Positions 7,791-16,484 of a DNA stretch of 47,481 nt are shown one piece after another. Origin of the DNA: Helicobacteraceae bacterium (lineage in GTDB: Bacteria; Campylobacterota; Campylobacteria; Campylobacterales; Sulfurimonadaceae); contig WFNF01000115.1 of the NCBI GenBank assembly GCA_015488775.1, positions 1 through 47,481 of the forward strand, written 5' to 3'. The notes under the pieces are model-generated. The model was not told where the DNA came from. It saw only the letters and a list, made by a program, of their open reading frames with translations, and did no database searches. Made by a program: the position numbers and the translations under genes. How positions within the stretch are numbered: position 1 is the stretch's first letter; each line of letters opens with the position of its first letter.

Positions 7791-10205
7791 ATGCAATTAA
7801 AAAATTATGGAGATTTTCCTGCTGACTTACCAGTAATAATAGAAGATGAACTTTTTCTATACCCTTTTATGATTTCACCAATATTTCTGAGTGATGAAAA
7901 CAATATAGCTTCTGCTTCACTTGCAATAGAAGAGAACACACTAGTTTTAGTTTGTGCAACAAAACCAAATAAAGAGGGTTCTAGATCATATGAAGATATG
8001 TATGATGCTGGTGTAATAGGAACAGTAATGCGTAAAGTTGTTTTGCCAGATGGGCGTATTAAAGTATTATTTCAAGGTTTGGCACGTGGTAGAATATTAA
8101 ATAAAATAAGCGAAAGCCCACTTAAAGTACATGTTGATCAAATTAAAAATCCAATTGTTAATGAGTTAAAACTTAATGCAATACTTGAAGTTGTGCGTGA
8201 AAAAGTTAAAACATTATCAAGTGTAAGCAACTATTTTCCACCTGATTTACTTAAAACAATTGAAGAAAATCATGAATACAATAGAATTGTTGATTTAATA
8301 TGTAGTTCAATTAAAATAAAAAAAGAGCAAGCATACAAACTATTTATAGAGGAAAATCTAGAAAAAAGATTTTTATCTTTAATAGATTTACTAATAGAAG
8401 AGATTGAAGCTAATAAACTTCAAAAAGAGATAAAATCTAAAGTACATTCTAAAATTGATAAGGTTAATAAAGAATATTTTTTAAAAGAACAATTAAAACA
8501 AATTCAAAAAGAGTTAGGTACTGATACACAAAGAGAAGAGGAAATCCAAGAATATTTTGATCGTCTTGATAAACTTAAGTCAAAAATGGATGAAAGTGCA
8601 TATAAAGAAGTGAAAAAACAATTAGATAGATTTTCTAAAATGCATCAAGACTCAAGTGAAGCTAGCATGACGCAAAGCTATCTTGATTGGGTTTTAGATA
8701 TACCTTTTGGTTCATATTCAAAAAAATCATTAAAAATTGAAGATGTTCAAAAACAGCTAGATAAAGATCATTTTTCATTAGATAAACCTAAAGATAGAAT
8801 AGTTGAGTACTTTAGCGTAAAAGAGTTACTTGAGTTACGTGGATTAGAAGATGATTCAAAAGGTGCTATACTTTGTTTTGCAGGACCTCCAGGTGTAGGT
8901 AAAACTTCATTAGCAAATTCAATAGCTGAAGCTCTTAAAAGACCGTTAGTGAGAATAGCACTTGGTGGACTAGAAGATGTAAATGAACTTAGAGGGCATA
9001 GAAGAACTTATGTAGGAGCAATGCCAGGACGTATAGTTCAAGGTGTAATTGATGCTAAAACTATGAACCCTGTTATAGTACTAGATGAGATAGATAAAAT
9101 TTCTATGTCAAATAGAGGAGATCCAACTGCTGTTCTTTTAGAAATATTAGATCCAGAACAAAATACTCATTTTAGAGATTTTTATACTAATTTTAATCTA
9201 GACTTATCTAAAGTAATCTTTATTGCTACCGCAAACGATGTAGGACGCATACCCGGTCCACTAAGAGATAGAATGGAGTTTATAAGTGTAACGTCATATA
9301 CACCAGAAGAAAAATTTCAAATTGCTAAGCAATATTTACTACCACAAGAAATAAAAAAGCATGGCCTTAGAAAAAATGAAGTTAGTATCTCTAAAAGTGC
9401 TTTAGTTGAATTAATACATTCTTACACTAGAGAGGCTGGAGTTAGAAACCTTAGAAGAAGAATAGCTGATGTTGTAAGACGTTCAGCTAAAAAAATATTA
9501 CTTGATCCATCTATAGAAAAAGTTTCTATAAGTTTAAAAAATCTAGATTCATTTCTTGATAAAAAAGTTTTTGAGATTGATATTACTGACAAAAAACCTA
9601 AACTTGGTGTTGTTAATGGACTTGCATGGACAGCTGTTGGTGGTGATGTTCTAAAGATAGAGTCTATACGTATAAAAGGTAAAGGAAACATGCAATTAAC
9701 TGGTAGCCTTGGCGATGTAATGAAAGAAAGTGCAAGAATAGCTATGAGTGTTGTAAAAACTCTTATAGATGAGAATAAGCTAGATATAGACGCATCAATT
9801 ATACCTTTAACTCCAAAAGAGAAAGAAGAATCAATTAAAGTGTCAAACTCTGAAGTTTATAAAAGATACGATCTTCATATTCATGTACCAGATGGGGCAA
9901 CACCAAAAGATGGTCCAAGTGCTGGTATAGCCATGGTTACAACTATATCATCTATCTTGTCAAATAAGCTTATAAAAAGTGAAATAGCCATGACTGGTGA
10001 AGTTTCACTAACAGGAGATGTTCTTCCAATTGGAGGGCTGAAAGAAAAATTGATAGCAGCACATAAAGCTGGGATGACACTAGTTATAATTCCACAAAAG
10101 AACTATGAACGTGACTTAGAAGATATACCAAAAAGCGTAAAAGACGATGTTGAAATTGTTGGGGTGGATAGGATAGAAGAAGTATTAAAACTTGTTTTAA
10201 TATAG
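7791..10205 (+). CDS. lon: ATP-dependent protease Lon
   Basis: The cytoplasmic AAA+ serine protease that degrades misfolded and regulatory proteins (804 aa, full length). The N-terminal substrate-binding LON domain covers roughly 1-205, followed by a long coiled-coil segment. The AAA+ module has Walker A GPPGVGKT (365-372, K371) and Walker B VIVLDEID. The C-terminal protease domain has the Ser-Lys dyad S710 (PKDGPSAG) and K753 (GGLKEKL). The start is supported by AAGGA seven bases upstream. A perfect 13-bp hairpin overlaps the stop codon. Confidence 0.98.
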   Translation: MQLKNYGDFPADLPVIIEDELFLYPFMISPIFLSDENNIASASLAIEENTLVLVCATKPNKEGSRSYEDMYDAGVIGTVMRKVVLPDGRIKVLFQGLARGRILNKISESPLKVHVDQIKNPIVNELKLNAILEVVREKVKTLSSVSNYFPPDLLKTIEENHEYNRIVDLICSSIKIKKEQAYKLFIEENLEKRFLSLIDLLIEEIEANKLQKEIKSKVHSKIDKVNKEYFLKEQLKQIQKELGTDTQREEEIQEYFDRLDKLKSKMDESAYKEVKKQLDRFSKMHQDSSEASMTQSYLDWVLDIPFGSYSKKSLKIEDVQKQLDKDHFSLDKPKDRIVEYFSVKELLELRGLEDDSKGAILCFAGPPGVGKTSLANSIAEALKRPLVRIALGGLEDVNELRGHRRTYVGAMPGRIVQGVIDAKTMNPVIVLDEIDKISMSNRGDPTAVLLEILDPEQNTHFRDFYTNFNLDLSKVIFIATANDVGRIPGPLRDRMEFISVTSYTPEEKFQIAKQYLLPQEIKKHGLRKNEVSISKSALVELIHSYTREAGVRNLRRRIADVVRRSAKKILLDPSIEKVSISLKNLDSFLDKKVFEIDITDKKPKLGVVNGLAWTAVGGDVLKIESIRIKGKGNMQLTGSLGDVMKESARIAMSVVKTLIDENKLDIDASIIPLTPKEKEESIKVSNSEVYKRYDLHIHVPDGATPKDGPSAGIAMVTTISSILSNKLIKSEIAMTGEVSLTGDVLPIGGLKEKLIAAHKAGMTLVIIPQKNYERDLEDIPKSVKDDVEIVGVDRIEEVLKLVLI

Positions 10206-10230
10206 TGAAACTGTAATCAGTTTCACTATA
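10201..10230 (+). terminator. Hairpin terminator overlapping the lon stop
   Basis: A perfect 13-bp stem (10201-10213 with 10218-10230) and a TAAT loop include the lon stop codon. The following T-tract is weak (TCACTTTAT). It may end bamD-lon transcription and could also act on the opposing phosphorelay operon. Confidence 0.65.
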
Positions 10231-10269
10231 TCACTTTATAAATAGAGATATATTTTAGAAACTAATTAT

Positions 10270-10647
10270 TTAAAAAATAATTACTTCTAAAATTTTTTTC
10301 TTTACATCATCTTGCTTGACTGGTTTCATTAAAAATCCATTTGCTCCACACTCTAGTGCTTCAGCTTTTTTAGTTTCATCAGTAGTCAAAACAACGATAG
10401 GAAGTTGCCTAAGATTTTCATCTGCGCGAACAACCTTAAGCATCTCAATACCACCCATAACAGGCATAATGATATCGAGTAATATAATATCAAAATCACT
10501 TTGAGTTTTTATAATAGCAATTGCATCAGCACCATTACGTGCTTCAACAACTTCAGATACAAAATCAAATTTTTTCAACATAGACTTTAGCAGTTTTAAG
10601 TTAATCATATCATCATCAACAGCTAATATTTTCAATTGTTTAGACAT
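10270..10647 (-). CDS. CheY-like single-domain response regulator
   Basis: A stand-alone receiver domain of 125 aa with no output domain. The acidic pocket is D11-D13, the phospho-acceptor is D58 (IILLDIIMP), the switch Thr is in VVLTTDE and the conserved Lys is in LMKPVK. It begins nine bases after the stop of the hybrid kinase and is the last gene of the phosphorelay run, so it is probably the terminal acceptor. Its output (chemotaxis motor, enzyme or another partner) cannot be read. It is not the chemotaxis CheY by context, since no che genes are nearby. Confidence 0.92.
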   Translation of the reverse strand: MSKQLKILAVDDDMINLKLLKSMLKKFDFVSEVVEARNGADAIAIIKTQSDFDIILLDIIMPVMGGIEMLKVVRADENLRQLPIVVLTTDETKKAEALECGANGFLMKPVKQDDVKKKILEVIIF

Positions 10648-10656
10648 TATTTACCT

Positions 10657-13600
10657 TTAAATAAATTTTTCAAATACAAGACGCATAAGGTCTTTATTTA
10701 CAACATTTTTGATAATCTCATGTACATACTTCTCATCTTCAGCACTTGCCTTGTTAGATGGATCAATCATCATAACTAATGAGGAGTCTAACTCTTTATC
10801 GTTAATTGTAGACGAGATAGACATTATATCAAGTCCTAATAATTCTTTGTCAAAAACTACAACTTTATATGCTTTTTCTCTTGCAAGTGCTACTAATTCA
10901 TCATTATTTTGTGCTATATCATAAGTATAACCTAAATCAGTCAATAGAGACTCAAATATTTTAGATTCAATTTTGCTTTTTTTAGCTAGCAATATATCCG
11001 AATCATATTTTGATTTTTTTTCAATTTTATTTTCAACTTGAATATCTTCCAAACTAAAGTCATCATCAAGGCCTAAATTTTCTTCTACAATAGGTTCAGT
11101 ATTAAGTTCATCTTCTAAGTCATTTAAGTCTAATTCGGATTCTGCTTCTGCTAAAGCATCATCAAGATTAAAATCATCGTCTAATGTAAATTCATCTTCA
11201 ATTTTAGTCTCTAATTTAGGATTAGCCATAGGAACATGAATTTGTTTAACTGGTTCAACTACATTTTTTATCTCTTTAGCTATATTATCATCAGAAATTC
11301 TTGCGTGAGTATCAATAATTTTATGAGATAAAAAGTGATTTAGAAGAGATATAATTTCACTTCTAACCAATGGCTTAGTTGTATATTCATCCATACCAGC
11401 AGCTAAGAATCTCTCTCTATCACCCTTAAGTGCATTAGCAGTTAAAGCGATAATTGGAACATGTGGAGACTCAAAATCTTCTTCATAATCAAGAATTTCT
11501 TGAGTAGCCTCAACTCCATCAAGAACTGGCATTTGAATATCCATAAAAACAACATCAAAATTACCATTTTTACGTTTTTCAAAAGCTTCAAGACCATTAT
11601 TTGCTAACGTAACAGTAAGTCCAAGATCTTCTAATGTTCTCTTGATAAGTTTTTGATTAATAATATTATCTTCAGCAATTAAACAGTTTGCTTCAAATTT
11701 TGAAGATTTTTCATCAAATTTACGTTTTTTAATTTTTGCTTTAGATTTTTTTGCAGCAAAAGCATCTGCATCATATGATTCTAGTGCAAGTTTTACTTTT
11801 GATGAATTCATTGGCTCATATATAGTTTTAAGAACATCAAGTTTTAATGAGTCAATTTTTTTCATATAATATGATTTAGTAATAAGGACTAATTGTTGCT
11901 GACCTTTATCATAAGCGGCAAGTTCATCCTCACTTGTATAATCATAATCAACAAAAATCATATCAAAATTTACACTAGATTCTAATCTTTGCAGTTCTGA
12001 TTCATCATGGAATATATTATATGATACACCAAAGTAATCTAAATACTCTTTTAGGTAAGTATCTTGAGTTTTCTTTTTAGATTTAGACTCTAATATAAGT
12101 GCATTATAATTGGAGAATGTACCTTTAACTAAATCGTTAAGTGACTCGATCTCTTCAAATTCAAGTTCGAAGAAGAAAGTTGTACCTTCACCAGACTCAC
12201 TTTCAAGATCAAGTTGTCCACCCATAAGTTCAACAAAACGAGATGAAATTGTAAGACCAAGACCTGTACCACCGTATTTTCTTGTAATAGATGTATCAGC
12301 TTGAGAAAAAGCTTCAAATATCTTATCTTTTTGTTCACTAGTAACACCGATACCACTATCTTGAACTTGAAATCTAACTTTAGCGGTATTTGGTTGATCT
12401 GTTTCAACTCTTCTGATATCAACATTAATTGAACCACCACTGTTAGTAAACTTAACAGCATTAGAAAGAAGATTAATAACAACCTCTTTAATTTTAGTAG
12501 GGTCACCTTTAATTGGACGTTCTAGCGATGGATCTATGAAACAACCAAGGTCGATGTGTTTTTCAGATGCACGAACAGCATAAACTTCAACAGCACTTTC
12601 AAACTCATCAATAGGATTAAACGCGATATCTTCAATCTCAAGTTTATTAGACTCAATTTTTGAAAGGTCAAGAATATTATTAATAATTTCAAGAAGATTC
12701 TCTGATGATTTTTCGATAATATCAATAAATTCTCTTTGTTCATCTTCAAGATTAGTATCTTTAAGTAACTCAGTAAATCCAACAATACCATTTAGTGGAG
12801 TTCTAATCTCATGTGACATATTTGCTAGGAACATAGATTTTGCTTCACTAGCATCTTGAGCTGCAAGTTTATCCTCACGAGTTTGATCAATAATACTCTC
12901 AAGTAATTTATAGGCTTGTGAGGTACCCTTAGCTGTATCAAGATTAATTTTTCTATCTAAAGTAGAATCATCATCAGCTGTATCTTCTGCAACACGAACA
13001 AGAACAAGTTCAAGATTTTTAATATTTTTAGCAATATCATTAGAAAGTAAAAATCCAAGAATACCAATTAGTAATGAAACAATCCAAACAGAAAATGAAA
13101 CAGTAAGAATTTGTATTGCTTGAGCTTGGACTTTAATTGCTCTTGCATCCATAGCATTTAAAACAATTTTTTCAGCATCATCTATAACGTTAACTTTTTC
13201 AGAAAGCATTGTAAACCAAATGCCTGATTGTGTTGCATATAGACCATCTTTAATTGCTTGTAAAATATCTGCACGTTCAATCGTAATATCTTCAATAAGT
13301 TCTTGATTATCTTCATTTTTGAATAAAGCATTCAATTTTGACTTAACTAAAGTGTCATTAATAGCATCATATGATATTGCATCTGCCTTACCAAGAAGTG
13401 TTAACCATACATTTAACTCTTCAGAATCCAGTTTAGTACTTCTAGCAAGTGCGTAAGATATATAGTCACGCTCTGCAGCTGTATACTCTTTAGCTTGAAC
13501 AAAGTTAAGATATACAGATGCGAGTGTTGAAATCTCTTCATCAAAACCGTAATCAGTAAGTCTTTCAAGATGTTGAATCATTTTATTTTGATACGCACCA

Positions 13601-14055
13601 TACATATCATAGAAAACTTCATCAAATTCAACTTCTTGCTTATCAACTTTTGGTCTAAATTCCTTTAAGTCAGCAATAAGTTTTTTTGCATTTTTCACAT
13701 CATTACATGCACCACACGATGAAACACCTTTTGAATGATCATGTAACTCTTCATCAGATTTTACATGTGCAATATATTTGTTTAATGTCGAAGTAACAAT
13801 ATCTCTTTGCGCTGTAAGAGATTTATGCGTAGTTGGAGAGGAATTACCCAAATACATTACAGTCATACCACGTTCACGTGAAAGATTTGTAACTAAATTA
13901 TTTACCTTTTTATTCTCATTAAGTCTGTGTTTTAGCTCATTTGCACCCTGATAACTCAAGAAAGAGTTATAAACATAAAATGACGCTATTGAAAACAGAA
14001 TCAGAATTGGAAAAAGAGATATCAGTCTAAGACGATTTTTTAACCCTATATTCAT
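10657..14055 (-). CDS. Hybrid sensor histidine kinase with NIT-type sensor and receiver domains
   Basis: An 1132-aa inner-membrane hybrid kinase. Membrane segments near 11-32 and 318-340 enclose a helical periplasmic sensor. The sensor's opening (LSRERGMTVMYLG) matches nitrate/nitrite-sensing (NIT) domains. It also has an H105-x-H107...C114-x2-C117 cluster that could bind metal or act in redox. After a HAMP-like linker come HisKA with H415 (FLANMSHEIRTPLNG) and a HATPase with GxG motifs. A degenerate receiver follows, then a canonical receiver with D839 (VVFMDIQMP). A long acidic linker (about 940-1010) leads to a third, weak receiver-like domain. The start has AAGGA upstream. It is cotranscribed with the Hpt gene upstream and the CheY-like gene downstream. 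Nitrate or nitrite as ligand is an inference. Confidence 0.9.
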   Translation of the reverse strand: MNIGLKNRLRLISLFPILILFSIASFYVYNSFLSYQGANELKHRLNENKKVNNLVTNLSRERGMTVMYLGNSSPTTHKSLTAQRDIVTSTLNKYIAHVKSDEELHDHSKGVSSCGACNDVKNAKKLIADLKEFRPKVDKQEVEFDEVFYDMYGAYQNKMIQHLERLTDYGFDEEISTLASVYLNFVQAKEYTAAERDYISYALARSTKLDSEELNVWLTLLGKADAISYDAINDTLVKSKLNALFKNEDNQELIEDITIERADILQAIKDGLYATQSGIWFTMLSEKVNVIDDAEKIVLNAMDARAIKVQAQAIQILTVSFSVWIVSLLIGILGFLLSNDIAKNIKNLELVLVRVAEDTADDDSTLDRKINLDTAKGTSQAYKLLESIIDQTREDKLAAQDASEAKSMFLANMSHEIRTPLNGIVGFTELLKDTNLEDEQREFIDIIEKSSENLLEIINNILDLSKIESNKLEIEDIAFNPIDEFESAVEVYAVRASEKHIDLGCFIDPSLERPIKGDPTKIKEVVINLLSNAVKFTNSGGSINVDIRRVETDQPNTAKVRFQVQDSGIGVTSEQKDKIFEAFSQADTSITRKYGGTGLGLTISSRFVELMGGQLDLESESGEGTTFFFELEFEEIESLNDLVKGTFSNYNALILESKSKKKTQDTYLKEYLDYFGVSYNIFHDESELQRLESSVNFDMIFVDYDYTSEDELAAYDKGQQQLVLITKSYYMKKIDSLKLDVLKTIYEPMNSSKVKLALESYDADAFAAKKSKAKIKKRKFDEKSSKFEANCLIAEDNIINQKLIKRTLEDLGLTVTLANNGLEAFEKRKNGNFDVVFMDIQMPVLDGVEATQEILDYEEDFESPHVPIIALTANALKGDRERFLAAGMDEYTTKPLVRSEIISLLNHFLSHKIIDTHARISDDNIAKEIKNVVEPVKQIHVPMANPKLETKIEDEFTLDDDFNLDDALAEAESELDLNDLEDELNTEPIVEENLGLDDDFSLEDIQVENKIEKKSKYDSDILLAKKSKIESKIFESLLTDLGYTYDIAQNNDELVALAREKAYKVVVFDKELLGLDIMSISSTINDKELDSSLVMMIDPSNKASAEDEKYVHEIIKNVVNKDLMRLVFEKFI

Positions 14056-14072
14056 TTCATTGTATCCTTAAA

Positions 14073-15962
14073 TTAAAGTTGACCAATTAGGTCGTAAGTT
14101 TTATCTAGTGCCGCTTTTGCACCACCGTTTTTTAGTTCATTTAAAGCATTAGAGATATCAGTAATACGTAAATTATCACTTATACCTTTTAATTCAAAAA
14201 TATATCTATTTAAGACATCATTATCATTCATAAGTATTGCTTCATCCATTTTGTCTCTAAGGCTAAATGAGTAAGATTTAAAATCTTCAATAAGCTCATT
14301 AACCAATAGGCTATCGAGTCCAAGTTCATTTGCAGCTCTCTCTTTATCAAAAGATAAAAGCACTGATGGGCTTTTCTTTGGCTCATCCACAACTAGGATA
14401 GATGTATCATCATCTTTTATATCAATATTATATAAATCATCATCATTAAGATCTTCTTCAATCTTTTCATTAGAAGGTGATACAACAAGCTCTTCATCTA
14501 AATCAAATGCATATAAATCATCATCTTTATCTTCTATAGTGTCATTTGTATCTAAGTCTGTGCTAGCTTCTGAAACAACACTTGTCTCATCTTTAAGACC
14601 TAAATCATACATATCATCGTCATCATCAAGCGATATGTCTAATTTATCATTTTCTACACTTGGAAAATCTTTTAATAAATCATCGTCAATATTAAAGTCA
14701 TCTTCAATAGAATTTTCTATTTCATCCTTAGGTTCCGAAATCAGATCAGAGATATCATCAAATTTGTCTTCATTTTGAGCAACTACTTTAGGTGTAGGTT
14801 CTTCCGCCTTAACTTCGGATTCAGGTTCAGGTTCTTTTCCTTCTAGAACATTTAGAAGAGTATAAAAGTGGTTTAAGTTTGCAGATATTTCATCAAAATC
14901 AGCAGAACTATTTATATTACTTAGAACTTCAAAAGAATCTTCAATTCTAAGGTTTGCAGCAACGCCTTTTAATTTATGTGAAAGAACTTTTACTTCATCA
15001 CTATCATGAGCTTCAACTGCTTGGTGCAATTCATCTTTAAATTCATGAGCCTGTTGTATAAAGTCACCAATAAACTCTTCAATTAAATCAACTGGCAAGC
15101 CTAGTTCATCTGCAGCTACTTTAGGGTTGTACCTATAATCTTTAGGCGTTTTTAATTCACTAATAAATTCATTGTCACTAGCATCAGTGATAGTAGAATT
15201 TGAATTATTTATATAATCACCAAGCATAGGTTTATCATCAACATCTTTATCCATTTGTGGTAAATTAAAATCATCATCTAGCTCAAAGTCTTCACCTAAA
15301 TCTGGTTCTTCATCTTCATCCATATCATCACTAAAAACATTACCAACATCTAGAGCAGTTGCAAAATGGTCATCTTCCTCTTCAACTTGAAAATCATCAT
15401 CTATCTCTAAAGGTTCATCTGCAAAGCTATTGCTGTGATCATCATATGGATCAAAAGCAGTTGCTGAATTGTCATCTGGAATATCCATTGGATTAGGTTC
15501 GCTAAGTTCTGTTGCACTATCATCACTAAAGTCTGGAATCTCATTATTACTTGAAGCAGACACATCAGGTTGACTCATTACAGGTAATATTGGAGATGTA
15601 ACTAAATCTTTAGCAACCTCTGCATCCAATGTAGCACTTACTTGTTTTAGTTTATTTAAAGTAATAACATAAGAATCATCACTTGGTGTTTCTATTAAAA
15701 GTATTTGAGATATATCTAATTCACATGAATAATTTTTGCCCTTAGCATGAATGATAGCCTTAGTATCTTCACTTTCAGCATGTAGGACAAAGTCTATCCA
15801 CTCAAAATTTTTAAAATTATGTATAAAACCTGGTTTTTTTACAAATAAGTCTGCAATGTCATTACACTCGCTCAGCAATTCTGGTAAAGATGCATACCCT
15901 AAAGTATTTAAGTCACTTTGATCTATACCTATAAATTTTTTATTACTATTATATATTAGCAC
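14073..15962 (-). CDS. Large acidic Hpt-domain phosphotransfer protein
   Basis: A 629-aa protein starting at a GTG directly after the stop of the PAS gene, with AAGGAG six bases upstream. The first 110 or so residues resemble a small PAS-like or FIST-like input fold. A very acidic, probably disordered region contains repeated DDDF-type motifs (near 187, 227 and 417). An Hpt domain at about 280-375 carries the phospho-histidine H329 in LSHKLKGVAANL. A second Hpt-like domain fills the C-terminus (about 545-629). There the matching helix reads YIFELKGISDNL, with no histidine, so it should not be phosphorylated and may only bind. It probably relays phosphate between the hybrid kinase and the CheY-like protein. 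Confidence 0.85.
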   Translation of the reverse strand: MLIYNSNKKFIGIDQSDLNTLGYASLPELLSECNDIADLFVKKPGFIHNFKNFEWIDFVLHAESEDTKAIIHAKGKNYSCELDISQILLIETPSDDSYVITLNKLKQVSATLDAEVAKDLVTSPILPVMSQPDVSASSNNEIPDFSDDSATELSEPNPMDIPDDNSATAFDPYDDHSNSFADEPLEIDDDFQVEEEDDHFATALDVGNVFSDDMDEDEEPDLGEDFELDDDFNLPQMDKDVDDKPMLGDYINNSNSTITDASDNEFISELKTPKDYRYNPKVAADELGLPVDLIEEFIGDFIQQAHEFKDELHQAVEAHDSDEVKVLSHKLKGVAANLRIEDSFEVLSNINSSADFDEISANLNHFYTLLNVLEGKEPEPESEVKAEEPTPKVVAQNEDKFDDISDLISEPKDEIENSIEDDFNIDDDLLKDFPSVENDKLDISLDDDDDMYDLGLKDETSVVSEASTDLDTNDTIEDKDDDLYAFDLDEELVVSPSNEKIEEDLNDDDLYNIDIKDDDTSILVVDEPKKSPSVLLSFDKERAANELGLDSLLVNELIEDFKSYSFSLRDKMDEAILMNDNDVLNRYIFELKGISDNLRITDISNALNELKNGGAKAALDKTYDLIGQL

Positions 15963-16382
15963 CTAATCTCCTTCATTTTCACTCTCTATCATACTTTTAT
16001 ATAAAAGAGCTGTCTCTTCAATATTTTTTCTTGCAGCTGGCTTTCTTGCAGCTATGTACCCTGTAATATCGCCATTTTCATCTTTAACGGGAGTTATTTC
16101 TGTCTCTACCCAGTAATAAAGTCCATCTTTGCGTAAATTCTTCACAAGTCCATGCCACATTTGACCACTTTTAACAGTATCCCACATTTTTTTAAATGCA
16201 GCACGTGGCATATCTGGATGTCTGATAATATTATGTGGTTTTCCAGTTAATTCACCATATTCGTATCCAGATATTTCACTAAACTTTCTATTTGCAAAAG
16301 TTATAATACCTTCAGTATCAGTCTCACTAATAATCACACGTCCTTCAAAGAAAAACTCTTCGTCAATAACTTTTATAGCCAT
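15963..16382 (-). CDS. Aer/CetB-type PAS domain protein
   Basis: A 139-aa protein that is almost entirely one PAS domain of the Aer type. Features are 'GRVIISETDTEGIITFANRKF', the 'IIRHPDMPRAAFKKMWDTV' stretch typical of FAD-binding Aer PAS domains, and 'YYWVETEITPVKDENG'. The ATG at 16382 is preferred because AAAGG lies six bases upstream; a TTG two codons earlier is also open. It has no membrane or output domain, so it is a cytoplasmic redox/energy sensor module that must signal through a partner. As first gene of the run leading into the Hpt protein and hybrid kinase, it probably feeds that phosphorelay. Bound FAD is inferred from the family. Confidence 0.9.
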   Translation of the reverse strand: MAIKVIDEEFFFEGRVIISETDTEGIITFANRKFSEISGYEYGELTGKPHNIIRHPDMPRAAFKKMWDTVKSGQMWHGLVKNLRKDGLYYWVETEITPVKDENGDITGYIAARKPAARKNIEETALLYKSMIESENEGD

Positions 16383-16484
16383 TTCCAACCTTTTTTTAGG
16401 GGTTTAAACAACCCATAAGTGAACAATATTTTATAATTTACATAAAACTGAGCTTAATATAACATAAAGTTTTCTAATTATCAC

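Noticed and set aside
12129-12506. 125-codon frame, same strand as the hybrid kinase
   Set aside because: A shadow frame within the kinase, Leu/Val-rich from frame-shifted codons, with no ribosome site or motif.
16383-16484. Possible riboswitch or small RNA upstream of the PAS gene
   Set aside because: Only a short GGGTT/AACCC hairpin and AT-rich promoter-like sequence are present; nothing matches a known structured RNA.
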